DNA from: Oscillospiraceae bacterium
Lineage (GTDB): Bacteria; Bacillota; Clostridia; Oscillospirales; Oscillospiraceae
DNA length: 64,000 nt
Assembly: GCA_018053145.1 (NCBI GenBank)
Contig: JAGPMA010000002.1
Span: 39,125 to 103,124 of the forward strand
Reading direction: 5' to 3'
The translations under genes and the position numbers were made by a program. Shown one piece after another: positions 45,028 through 53,387 of this stretch. Below the pieces are notes generated by a model. That model searched no databases, was not told the origin of the DNA, and saw nothing but the letters and a program-made list of their open reading frames with translations. Positions within the stretch are counted from its first letter, which is position 1. Each line of letters begins with the position of its first letter.

Positions 45028-46158
45028 TTAGTCCTCCTTCTCTATCATTTCGATGAATGCTTCGGCACGAATTGCAAGCTGACCCGCGTTAGCCATCTGC
45101 TCTTCACGTTCAACTGTCAGAAGTGGGATACCCTCGTCTTTAAGTCTCTTCTCAAGCAAGACATTTTCTCCGCCCCAGCACTCGCAGTTCTGCATTCTCT
45201 GATAGATTATGCCGTCCGCTTTGAAGTCTCTAACTGACTTGATCACGTAATCGTGCATTTCTATGTGTTTATCCATCATTCTCGGGCACACAAGACGCTC
45301 AAGATAATACTTTGCAATAGAGCCCAGAACATCCTTTTCGTCGATTTCCATAGGTTCTCCGAAGCCTCTTTCGCCGAAGCAAAGAGCATCCGCCACAACG
45401 AGTCCTCCCTTGTCCTCGATGACCTTCAAATATTCAGGGTTGTCAAGCGCCGAGCCAATTACCATAATTCGAGCACGGGCATCCGTTATCGGAGTGCGGT
45501 TCGCAGCGTCAGCAAGAAAAGCCTTGAGCAGCTCTATATATTCATCGACAGGCATATTTGTTGAAGACAGTGTCAGCTTGAGCATATCGGTCCCGCTGAT
45601 AACAGGGTTTTCCGCTTTGCGCAGTTCGTTAACCCTCTTCATAAGTACGCGAGCCTCGTTTTGCTTTTCCACAGCAGCTTTAAGCTTATCGTCGGTTATT
45701 TTATTGCCGGTGAGCTTTTCAAGGCCTTCGATAAGATCCATAAGCTCAGCCTTGTAGAAGGGCGTCGTTCTGGCATTGCTGAGGCGAGGAGCTCCAATCT
45801 GCATTATGAAACGGCCCTTGCCCTCTTTTGCATCAATATACTTTGCGTTATCGTAAATACGCGCCGCCATCATGCAGCCATCTGATGCTACAAGCCCATC
45901 AAGCTCATAGGTCCCGTCAAGCCAATACTGCAATATAGCCTTGGCAAAGCTGCAGCTGAAACTGGACATCCATGTTTCAGCTTCGCTGCTGTCAACGCAA
46001 TTTGTTGCTCTCATGCGAACAGGAAGTACATCCGCCGCATAAAAAATTTCCTCCGGAACATGACAGCAAATAACACCCAGTGCTTTTTTACCTTGGGCTC
46101 TCCATGCTTTTGCTGCCTTCGTTGAAATGTCTGAGTCAAACAACTTCTGGTAATCCAT
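45028..46158 (-). CDS. 2-hydroxyacyl-CoA dehydratase/benzoyl-CoA reductase family, beta-type subunit C (HgdB-like)
   Basis: Starts at ATG 46158 (MDYQKLFDSD), six bases after GGAGG; the in-frame extension upstream is unlikely. 376 residues with CCHVPEE near 31, TNC near 54, FSCSFAK near 69, SDGCMM near 95, NCECWGGE near the end and the VEREEQMANAGQLAIRAEAF tail. FSCSFAK differs from the FSCSYAR of copies A and B and is shared with copy D. It ends EKED, doubling as the Shine-Dalgarno of alpha C. Confidence 0.86.
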   Translation of the reverse strand: MDYQKLFDSDISTKAAKAWRAQGKKALGVICCHVPEEIFYAADVLPVRMRATNCVDSSEAETWMSSFSCSFAKAILQYWLDGTYELDGLVASDGCMMAARIYDNAKYIDAKEGKGRFIMQIGAPRLSNARTTPFYKAELMDLIEGLEKLTGNKITDDKLKAAVEKQNEARVLMKRVNELRKAENPVISGTDMLKLTLSSTNMPVDEYIELLKAFLADAANRTPITDARARIMVIGSALDNPEYLKVIEDKGGLVVADALCFGERGFGEPMEIDEKDVLGSIAKYYLERLVCPRMMDKHIEMHDYVIKSVRDFKADGIIYQRMQNCECWGGENVLLEKRLKDEGIPLLTVEREEQMANAGQLAIRAEAFIEMIEKED

Positions 46159-46570
46159 GTCTTTCCTCCTTCTTTTTTGAACCGCGCCTGCTTTGTTAAA
46201 GATTGACAGCACTAAATCGCATTGGCCCTGTCCCGACCAATGCCAACATAGGTACTCGGATGCCTGCGTCCCTGCATCGCGAATGCTTTTGTTTGCCTAA
46301 TTAATGCTGTGAACCTGCTTAGTTTTGCGGGGGGAAATGAATTCTTTTGCTACGCCTCTGTGTGTATTTATTGTAAAATCACGAAATTAATAGCGCATTT
46401 ACACATCTGAAACAATAGATATTATGAAATCACGTGAAAATTATAACACCGCACTTCAAGTAAATAAAGTCTTTTTGTCTTTGTGACGTCTACACTTGTT
46501 CACAAAAATTAGGCTGAATTTTCGCTATTTTGTCTTTTTAGGTATTTCCTAGAAAAAATTTCGTTAACGG
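46159..46570 (-). other. Leader region of dehydratase C operon
   Basis: About 410 bases. A possible promoter is TTGTTT (46415-46410), 17 bases, TATTAA (46392-46387). Downstream in the leader, GCATTGG/CCAATGC forms a seven-base stem (about 46219-46243) and GATGC/GCATC another (about 46259-46278). No ORF with a ribosome-binding site was seen. Confidence 0.45.
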
Positions 46571-46604
46571 AAGAAGGCACGAATCAATAAATTCGCGCCT
46601 TCTT
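46571..46604 (-). terminator. Hairpin after dehydratase D operon
   Basis: AAGAAGGC-CGAAT pairs with ATTCG-GCCTTCTT with one mismatch; the T tract is weak and lies a little downstream (TTTTTTC). Confidence 0.6.
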
Positions 46605-46693
46605 AAATGCTGCATATTAATTTGTATTTTACTTGAAAAATAAATTAGAATACTTAACAATCATACTTTTTGCTCATTTATGACGCAAGCAAA

Positions 46694-47989
46694 CTAAATT
46701 TTGACGACAGTTGTGAGGTATTCACCGATTGCGTCCTGAACCTCTTCAGCGGATTTATAACGTCCGTCAATGCAGTCAACGTCAAGCAGCAGAGTTGGGA
46801 TATCGTATTTCTCCTGAATGAAATCGGACAAAATTTTTGTAGAAGCCCAAGTGTGCTTGCAGCCGACGTGTCCGAGGAAGACTGAGGTGTTGATGTTGAA
46901 GTTGTCCATAAGGTAGCTAATTCTGTCACAATAATAATCGACAGGACCGGCGGCACCGTGGATCATCGGAAGGTTCATCATCTTAACCGCCATAACCTTT
47001 AAGCAGTCATCAAAATTGCTCAAATCCTCATAAATGTCGGGGTGATAGTGTCCCAGAGCGTCCATGATGCAGATAGCGCCGTATTCGCGCTCTAAGTAGG
47101 AATAAGCCTTGAGCTGAGTCCAGAGCATGTTCTGGAGGAAGAGCATTCGGTATTTTTCACCGTTCATGCAAGCGCCCATCTCCATGGCAATCATCATCTC
47201 GCCCATTTCGAGCTCTTTTTCGAGGAAAGCAATCATAGCAGGGTCAGCTGCCATTCCGCTCATGCAGGCGTTTGTGACAAGAAGCATCCCAGGCAGCGGA
47301 CAGGGGGTATGCTTTCTAAGGTCTGCCAGTTTTCCGATAAGCTCGTTTGTCTTATTGGCGACCTCCATGCTGGCTCTCATCTTGTCCATGTCAAGTTTTT
47401 TGCCTGTGAGCTCTTCCATGAAGGTGATGAATTCCTTAGTCTGCTGGACGAGGTACTCTACGCCGCGCGCATCTCTGCGGAAGGGAAGATCGATGTTAAA
47501 TACGGGGCAGCCCCACATTTTTCCCATAATCGGATATGCAATTCTTGAAGAATCGCAGGGAACTGTCGAATATACAAAAGCGTCAGGTACAACACCATAT
47601 TGATCAGCGAGAAGTGCACCCATCTCGACTTTGTCGATTGAACACATACTCTGGTTTGTCTTTGCCTCACACATATCTACAAACTTTGAGTTCATATCGC
47701 CTTTTGGAGCGGTGCTCAAAGGTAGCTGGTCCAGATAGTAGGGCTGGCAGTCAAAAGCATAGATGATATCAACGGGCATAGGTCCGCCGAAAGCGATTAG
47801 CTTTTTACCGTTCTTGTGAGCATCACGAATCTGTCCCCACTGTGCAACCTGTAGGTCATAAATCCATGCGCTGTCCGGGTCCTTGTTAAGAGTATGTGCA
47901 AGCTTACCTTCGCACTGGCTTGCAATATAATCGGTGGTGCTTAGCTCTCCACTCATAACCTTTAATAAGTCAGTATCAACCATTGCCAT
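46694..47989 (-). CDS. 2-hydroxyacyl-CoA dehydratase/benzoyl-CoA reductase family, alpha-type subunit D (divergent)
   Basis: 431 residues. The four conserved Cys are present (AFDC near 79, SMCSIDK near 115, VPCDSSR near 144, GHVGCKHTW near 376), so cluster binding should be intact. Elsewhere it is the most divergent alpha: the N-terminal LWT motif becomes AWIYDLQVAQW, and the GIMDWME stretch near 297 becomes LKAYSYLER. Such changes point to a different acyl-CoA substrate; this is inference. Start ATG lies three bases after the beta D stop with the shared embedded ribosome-binding site. Confidence 0.84.
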   Translation of the reverse strand: MAMVDTDLLKVMSGELSTTDYIASQCEGKLAHTLNKDPDSAWIYDLQVAQWGQIRDAHKNGKKLIAFGGPMPVDIIYAFDCQPYYLDQLPLSTAPKGDMNSKFVDMCEAKTNQSMCSIDKVEMGALLADQYGVVPDAFVYSTVPCDSSRIAYPIMGKMWGCPVFNIDLPFRRDARGVEYLVQQTKEFITFMEELTGKKLDMDKMRASMEVANKTNELIGKLADLRKHTPCPLPGMLLVTNACMSGMAADPAMIAFLEKELEMGEMMIAMEMGACMNGEKYRMLFLQNMLWTQLKAYSYLEREYGAICIMDALGHYHPDIYEDLSNFDDCLKVMAVKMMNLPMIHGAAGPVDYYCDRISYLMDNFNINTSVFLGHVGCKHTWASTKILSDFIQEKYDIPTLLLDVDCIDGRYKSAEEVQDAIGEYLTTVVKI

Positions 47990-47992
47990 ATT

Positions 47993-49123
47993 TTAGACCT
48001 CCTTTTCAATCATCTCGATGAATGCTTCCGCGCGGATTTCAAGCTGACCTATATTTGCCAACTTCTCTTCACGCTCAAGGTAGAGGATTGGAACTCCAGC
48101 ATCCTTGAGAGCCGGCTCGAGGTATGTGTTTTCGCCGCCCCAGCATTCGCAGTTCTGCATTTTTACATAGAGGAGGCCGTCTACCTTATAGTCTGTTGCT
48201 CTGTTTACGATGAGATTATGAAGCTGGGGGCGATTGTCAATCATGCGAGGGCAAACGATGCGGGTAAGATAATAATCAGCGATTGAGCCGATGACATCAT
48301 TTTTGTCAACCTTAAGCTCATCACCGAAAGTCATGCTACCAAAGCAAAGCGTGTCGGCAACGATTAGTCCGCCCTTGTTTTCAATTGCTTCGATATATCT
48401 TGGATCATCAAGAGCACTGCCAATAACCATTAGACGAGCGCGATAATCAGCTACAGACTTCCTGTTTGGAACATCTGCAAGCAAGGCCTTAAGCAGCTCT
48501 ATGTATTCCTCGACAGGCATATTGGTTGAAGCAAGCATAACTCTCATTACCTCGGCACCAGTAAGCACCGGGTGTTCTGCTTTTTGAAGTTCGAGCACCT
48601 TCTTTACGAGAACGCGAGCTTCGTTATAGGTTTCAACGGATTTGATGAGCTTTTCATCAGTGACCTTGTTCCCGGCGAGCTTCTCCAAGCCCTCAACAAG
48701 AATCTGTAACTCGCCCTTGTAATAGGCCCTCGTTGTAGCGCTGTTCATGCGCGGTGCGCCAATCTCGATAATTGTCTGCTCTTTGCCGGCCTTTTTGGAA
48801 TAGGCCTTCCAGTTGTCATAGATTCTTGCAGCCTGCATGCAGCCATCGGAGGTGACAAAGCCGTCCAAATCGTACACGTTGTCAATTAGATACTGAAGGA
48901 TTGATTTCGCGAAGCTGCAGCTAAAGCTGGACATCCATACTTCCGCTTCACTGTAGTCCTCGCAGCCTGTGGCGCGAAGTCTAACGGGCAGCACATCCGC
49001 CGCATGGAGTAATTCCTGCGGGACGTGGCAGCAAACTACACCTAGAGCTTTTTTTCCCTGTGCTCTCCAAGCGCTGATTGCGTCTTTGTTGATTTCCGAT
49101 TCGAATAGTTTCTGATAGTTCAT
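47993..49123 (-). CDS. 2-hydroxyacyl-CoA dehydratase/benzoyl-CoA reductase family, beta-type subunit D (HgdB-like)
   Basis: 376 residues from MNYQKLFESE. CCHVPQE near 31, TGC near 54, FSCSFAK near 69, SDGCMQ near 95 (Met to Gln against the other copies), NCECWGGE about 50 from the end, and EREEKLANIGQLEIRAEAF. It ends EKEV plus stop, still forming AAGGAGG for alpha D. It is the first gene of the minus-strand block, facing the divergent thioesterase gene. Its promoter is unclear; a TATAAT lies near 49245 without a good -35. Confidence 0.86.
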   Translation of the reverse strand: MNYQKLFESEINKDAISAWRAQGKKALGVVCCHVPQELLHAADVLPVRLRATGCEDYSEAEVWMSSFSCSFAKSILQYLIDNVYDLDGFVTSDGCMQAARIYDNWKAYSKKAGKEQTIIEIGAPRMNSATTRAYYKGELQILVEGLEKLAGNKVTDEKLIKSVETYNEARVLVKKVLELQKAEHPVLTGAEVMRVMLASTNMPVEEYIELLKALLADVPNRKSVADYRARLMVIGSALDDPRYIEAIENKGGLIVADTLCFGSMTFGDELKVDKNDVIGSIADYYLTRIVCPRMIDNRPQLHNLIVNRATDYKVDGLLYVKMQNCECWGGENTYLEPALKDAGVPILYLEREEKLANIGQLEIRAEAFIEMIEKEV

Positions 49124-49493
49124 GCGTGTCCTCCCTTTTCGTCCATATAATAAATGCTTAGCTGATTAATGCATATATTGCTCCTTAATATGAAAGGATT
49201 ATGGGAATTAGCTCTTCCCGGAACGAAATTTCTTCTAATATAACGATTATATTCGCGAAGATGTCCAAATTTCCTCAAATAACCCCCCTATAGGGTAACG
49301 CCTTTTTACCCGAAACGCAACGCAATATATGCACCATTTACAAAGTTTGTCAGTAATGCCATAAAGGAATTGTTATAAATTCATATGCAATTCTGATATG
49401 GATCTGCCTTAAGGGTACAATTTTTTATTTATTTCGGGAATCAATATATATCTAGATATGAACACAAAAGTTGAAAAATAATTTCTATAACAG
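49124..49493. other. Divergent intergenic region between dehydratase D and the thioesterase operon
   Basis: About 370 AT-rich bases. A GGGT/ACCC stem lies near 49293-49310. A TATAAT-like box for dehydratase D lies near 49245 on the minus strand. No sigma-54 element and no supported ORF were seen. Confidence 0.45.
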
Positions 49494-49522
49494 TTCACTT
49501 TCAACAAATAATGAGTTATAAT
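49494..49522 (+). promoter_or_regulatory. Promoter of the thioesterase/CoA-transferase 4 operon
   Basis: TTCACT (49494-49499), a 17-base spacer and a perfect TATAAT (49517-49522). It places the transcript start near 49529, which excludes translation starts further upstream. Confidence 0.6.
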
Positions 49523-49652
49523 GCCAGAAGTGTTGCTAAAAAGACAGTTTACAAGAGCTTTTTCTATAAATGAATATAAAAAATTCGTGCCTCGTTACAA
49601 CGACTGCATATTGTTTTGTTTCATGAGCACATCAAAAGGAATGGTAAATTAT

Positions 49653-50186
49653 ATGATTAAAAAAGTTATCAAAAAACAGGAAAATGCATACGATTGCTTT
49701 GTGTGCGGATTGGATAACAACAGCGGACTTAAAGCCGCTTTTTATGAATTGGAAGACGAATCGGTGGTCGCTTTAGCAGTTGCTCAGTCAATTCATCAAA
49801 GCTATACAAACACAGTACACGGTGGGGTCATCACCGCCCTTTTGGACGAAACCATTGGCAGAGCTGTTAAGATTAACGAGCCCGAAACCTGGGGAGTAAC
49901 TGTTGAAATTAACGTAAGCTTTAAAGCGCCAGTGCCTTATGATTCTCAGCTGCTTATTACCGGCAGAATAACAGAGAACAGCACAAAGATTTTTGTTGGT
50001 GAGGGTGAGCTGATTTTGCCCGACGGCACTGTTGCAGCTTTGGCTACCGGCACTTTTTATAAAATGCACGCAAGTCGTCTTGAAAGCAGGGGCGCGGACA
50101 GAAACATGATGCAGCTATATATTTTTGATACCGATCCAACGGAAATAGATATTCCGATAAATGTACATAACGAGGTTAACGCTTAA
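49653..50186 (+). CDS. Hotdog-fold thioesterase, PaaI/acyl-CoA thioesterase type
   Basis: About 177 residues from ATG 49653; the ORF is open up to 49521, but that overlaps the promoter -10 box. CFVCGLDN at the N-terminus, then the hotdog signature HGGVITALLDETIGRA (about 50-65), in which HGG and the Asp/Glu are the catalytic region, and VEINVSFKAPVP near 82. A 60-residue tail past the hotdog domain is unassigned. By family it hydrolyses acyl-CoA thioesters; with the dehydratases it may release stalled CoA esters or recycle CoA. It is followed 41 bases later by CoA-transferase 4. Confidence 0.8.
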   Translation: MIKKVIKKQENAYDCFVCGLDNNSGLKAAFYELEDESVVALAVAQSIHQSYTNTVHGGVITALLDETIGRAVKINEPETWGVTVEINVSFKAPVPYDSQLLITGRITENSTKIFVGEGELILPDGTVAALATGTFYKMHASRLESRGADRNMMQLYIFDTDPTEIDIPINVHNEVNA

Positions 50187-50227
50187 TCTTAACAAACAAT
50201 AATAACAAACAACGGCAGGTAAGGATA

Positions 50228-51685
50228 ATGTACTGTGAGAGAATTAAGTGCAGGGAGCTTGAAAAGCACATCATGAGTGCCGAAGAGGCTGGGTCTTACA
50301 TAAAATCAAATATGACAATCGGCATGAGCGGCTTTAGTACGGGTTCCCCAAAAGCAATTCCAATTGAAATGGTAAAACATACAACGGGCCTGACTGTTAT
50401 TCAAGGTGCCGGGCTTGGAGTTATTGACGAGCTGGCTCACTCCGGTGCAATCTCGCGATATGCCGCTTTCCAATGGAGCCGAGATATGCGTAATACGATT
50501 AACAACGGAGAAGTAGCGTTTACGGATATTCACTTGAGTCAGCTTTCCGATAAGCTTCGAAAAGGCGTTTTCGGAAAAATCGATTATGCGATAATTGAGT
50601 GCTCCAAAATTAATGAAGATGGCGGAATTGTGCCCTCCCTTTCGCTTGGTGTGTCAAATGTACTTCTCGAATGTGCCGACAAGGTTCTTTTAGAAATAAA
50701 TTTGAAGGTTCCTACACAAATTGAGGGCATACACGATATCAGCAGCAATCCCTATAAACCGCTAAACGGTATTCTTGAAAGAACAGGCGAAACCGTGTTT
50801 CACTGTGATCCGAGCAAAATTGTGGGTATAGTAATCACAGAAAAAGAAGAAGAAAAAATCAACTTCAGAGATACAAATGTGCTTTATCAAGACATAGCAC
50901 ATCAAGTGCTTCGCCTTTTGGAGAAAGAAATAACCGAAAATCGCTTGCCGCGAGATTTCACATTACAGGCCGGCGTCGGAGGCGTTGCAAATGCTGTGCT
51001 TCAGGGTTTGAGCGAAGGCGGGTTTACGGGACTGAAAATGTATACCGAGGTTTTGGCAGACGGAGCTCTTAGTTTTATAAAAAGCGGTGTTATAACCGAG
51101 GCTTCGACAACAACTCTTGATTTATCGCCGGTGGGACTTGAGTCATTTTTCGAGAATATTGATTTTTATAAGAAGCATATCATTTTGCGCCCACTTGAAA
51201 TTTCAAACGGCATAACACAGATAACAACGCTTCAGCCTGTGGCGATGAACACGGCGCTTGAGGCTGATATTTACGGAAATGTCAACTCCACTAACGCAAT
51301 GGGCTCAACTATGCTAAATGGAATTGGCGGGTCGAACGACTTTTGCAGATGCTCTAGGCTCTCGATATTCATTACGCCCTCCACTGCGAAAAACGGCGCA
51401 ATTTCGAGCATTGTTCCGATGGTATCACATGTGGACAGCACAGAGCACGATGTCGACATTATAGCTACGGAATATGGTTATGCCGACCTGCGAGGCAAAT
51501 CACCCAAGGAGCGCGTCAAAGAAATCATCGAAAACTGCGCTCATCCTGACTATCGCCAACCGCTATGGGACTACTTTAACAGCGCGGTTTTGTTATGTGG
51601 CCCGTGTCAGACACCGCATGACCTTTCAAATGCTTTTTCATGGCATCAACGGTTTTTGAAAACGGGTAGTATGAAGAACACCTAA
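50228..51685 (+). CDS. Succinyl-CoA:CoA-transferase/acetyl-CoA hydrolase family protein (CoA-transferase 4, Cat1-like)
   Basis: 485 residues. SGFSTGSPKAIP near 38-49 is the CoA-binding N-terminal motif; AGVGGVANAVL near 258; MYTEVLADG near 283 carries the expected catalytic Glu; GIGGSNDF near 380 and the C-terminal TEYGYADLRGKSPKERV complete the Cat1/AarC-type signature. It is clearly a different clade from CoA-transferases 1-3, which have GGSFAYxYGA at the equivalent place. Transcribed divergently from the dehydratases with a thioesterase. Acetate or succinate as partner acid is suggested by the family, not shown. Confidence 0.85.
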   Translation: MYCERIKCRELEKHIMSAEEAGSYIKSNMTIGMSGFSTGSPKAIPIEMVKHTTGLTVIQGAGLGVIDELAHSGAISRYAAFQWSRDMRNTINNGEVAFTDIHLSQLSDKLRKGVFGKIDYAIIECSKINEDGGIVPSLSLGVSNVLLECADKVLLEINLKVPTQIEGIHDISSNPYKPLNGILERTGETVFHCDPSKIVGIVITEKEEEKINFRDTNVLYQDIAHQVLRLLEKEITENRLPRDFTLQAGVGGVANAVLQGLSEGGFTGLKMYTEVLADGALSFIKSGVITEASTTTLDLSPVGLESFFENIDFYKKHIILRPLEISNGITQITTLQPVAMNTALEADIYGNVNSTNAMGSTMLNGIGGSNDFCRCSRLSIFITPSTAKNGAISSIVPMVSHVDSTEHDVDIIATEYGYADLRGKSPKERVKEIIENCAHPDYRQPLWDYFNSAVLLCGPCQTPHDLSNAFSWHQRFLKTGSMKNT

Positions 51686-51696
51686 TAGAAGTAAAC

Positions 51697-51731
51697 AAAA
51701 AGTGCGCCATTGTGTTGATGGCGCACTTTTT
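51697..51731. terminator. Bidirectional terminator between CoA-transferase 4 and serS
   Basis: AAAAAGTGCGCCAT pairs with ATGGCGCACTTTTT around a seven-base loop. Confidence 0.9.
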
Positions 51732-51734
51732 GTT

Positions 51735-51772
51735 ATATGCTGTCCCAACGAGATACTGTTGAGACAGCATAT
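51735..51772 (-). terminator. Second hairpin downstream of serS
   Basis: ATATGCTGTC and GACAGCATAT with an inner CAAC/GTTG. It is placed 31 bases after the serS stop and next to the bidirectional terminator. Confidence 0.5.
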
Positions 51773-51803
51773 ATCTTATTAGGACAGTAAATTGTATTTT
51801 CGC

Positions 51804-53135
51804 TTAGCCGCAGGTGAGAGGGTTTTTTATTTGCGCTCTTTTTAGGTCGTCCTTTGTGATCATCTCTCTGCCTCTTAAGAAGCGCTTTAAGGCCTGCGGA
51901 ACCTCAATTGATCCATCCGCCTGCTGATATTGCTCTACTATTGCGGGCAGAACTCTGCTGGTTGCAAGGCCCGAGCCGTTAAGCGTGTGGCAAAATTCAA
52001 TCTTGCTCGAATCCTCACGGCGGAATCTGATTTGTCCGCGGCGTGCCTGATAGTCGCGTGCATTGCTGACAGAAGACACTTCTTTGTAGCCGCCCATAGA
52101 GGGAATATATACCTCAATGTCGTAGGTTCTCGACATTGAAGCGGAACAATCGCCGGCGGCAAGTTTTACAGTGCGGAATTTGAGTCCCAAATTCTTTACC
52201 AGCATCTCTGCCTTTGTAACAAGCTCTTCGAAAGCAGCGTCAGAATCCTCCGGTTTTGTTACTTGGAACATCTCAACCTTGTTAAACTGATGTCCCCTTA
52301 TCATACCACGCTCCTCGGCGCGATAGGAGCCGGCCTCGCGGCGGAAGCAGGGGGTATAGGAAATGTACTTTCTGGGCAGATCTTCCTCTGTAAGAATTTC
52401 ATCTCTGTGAATACTCACCAGCGCTGTTTCGGCTGTTGGAAGCAGAAAACGACGTTGTTCCTCTGTTTCTGACTCGACCCAATATACCTCATCCTTAAAT
52501 TTGGGGAATTGGCCCGCGGCGAGACCGCACTCGTAATTGAGCATGTGCGGAACCATTAGTAATTCATAGCCTTCAAGCTGATGGGTTTCAATAAAGTAAT
52601 TGAGTAAGGCCCACTCAAGACGAGCGCCCATTCCGCGATAAATCCAGTATCCGTTCCCGGCAAGCTTTGTGCCTCTGGGGTAATCGATAAGTCCCAAATC
52701 GGTGCAGAGATCGACATGGCTTTTGGGCTCAAAGTCCATTGTTCTGACAGAACCGAAAAATCGTAGCGGAGTGTTGTTCTCTTTTCCACCAAACTTCAAA
52801 TCCGTGTCAGGGAGATTGGGAAGTGAGAGCATAAGCTCTGTGTACTCATCCTCAATTTGTTTGAGTTCGTTATCTAGAAGCTTAATCTCATCCTTAAGCG
52901 TATTCATTCGATTTAGAATTTCTGTAGTATCCTCACCGGCTTTTTTTAGTTGAGGAATCTCCTTAGAAACCTTGTTTTGCTCACTTTTAGCGCTTTCCGT
53001 TTTAAAAATTAACTCGCGGCGCATTCCGTCGAGAACTATAATTCTATCAACCGCCGTGTCACAGTCAACAAGCTTTCCCTTTAGGCGGGTTTTTACATCT
53101 TCTGGGTTCTCACGAATAATTTTAATGTCCAGCAT
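51804..53135 (-). CDS. serS: Seryl-tRNA synthetase
   Basis: 443 residues. The N-terminal coiled-coil arm (about 30-105) contacts the long variable arm of tRNA-Ser. Class II motif 2 is visible as PRKYISYTPCFRREAG (about 258) and EERGMIRGHQFNKVE, and motif 3 as LNGSGLATSRVLPAI near 380. The start ATG follows AAGGAGAG. Slightly longer than the usual 425 because of the C-terminal tail. No T-box precedes it. It follows a small membrane gene and parB on the same strand, a gene order seen near the origin of many Clostridia. Confidence 0.96.
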   Translation of the reverse strand: MLDIKIIRENPEDVKTRLKGKLVDCDTAVDRIIVLDGMRRELIFKTESAKSEQNKVSKEIPQLKKAGEDTTEILNRMNTLKDEIKLLDNELKQIEDEYTELMLSLPNLPDTDLKFGGKENNTPLRFFGSVRTMDFEPKSHVDLCTDLGLIDYPRGTKLAGNGYWIYRGMGARLEWALLNYFIETHQLEGYELLMVPHMLNYECGLAAGQFPKFKDEVYWVESETEEQRRFLLPTAETALVSIHRDEILTEEDLPRKYISYTPCFRREAGSYRAEERGMIRGHQFNKVEMFQVTKPEDSDAAFEELVTKAEMLVKNLGLKFRTVKLAAGDCSASMSRTYDIEVYIPSMGGYKEVSSVSNARDYQARRGQIRFRREDSSKIEFCHTLNGSGLATSRVLPAIVEQYQQADGSIEVPQALKRFLRGREMITKDDLKRAQIKNPLTCG

Positions 53136-53201
53136 TTGTTTCTGCTCTCCTTAATATATTATCATCAAAAATAATTAGAATCCGAAATTGTCAATAAAAG
53201 C

Positions 53202-53387
53202 TCAAACCGCTATGATAGTACTTTCAGTTATACTGAATTGTGGGGTATATGAGGCAAGCTCTCGGTTATTTCTAAGCTCAACAAGATATGAAAGAAGAAC
53301 AATAACAATAACTGTTATAAAAAGACCAATCAAATAAGGCAGCAAGGGATATGTCTTCTTTTTTTCTTTGTTTTCAGTCTGTTTCAC
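53202..53387 (-). CDS. Small single-pass membrane protein, unknown function
   Basis: 61 residues starting at GTG, preceded by AAAGGAGGG eight bases upstream, a strong site that lies inside the last codons of parB. The two genes overlap by 14 bases. A very Lys/Glu-rich N-terminus (1-11) is followed by a hydrophobic helix (about 14-36: PYLIGLFITVIVIVLLSYLV) and a short Ser/Thr-rich tail. Positive residues before the helix suggest N-in, C-out. I recognise no family; the overlap argues that it is really translated. Confidence 0.65.
   Translation of the reverse strand: MKQTENKEKKKTYPLLPYLIGLFITVIVIVLLSYLVELRNNRELASYTPQFSITESTIIAV

Noticed and set aside
49521-49652. N-terminal extension of the thioesterase
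   Set aside because: Its first codon overlaps the TATAAT box of the only good promoter; the hotdog family match begins after 49653.
28920-51690. Genomic island of recent transfer carrying the dehydratase block
   Set aside because: No integrase, transposase, flanking repeat or tRNA was seen, and composition looks like the neighbours by eye. Duplication in place is as likely; no positive evidence for transfer.
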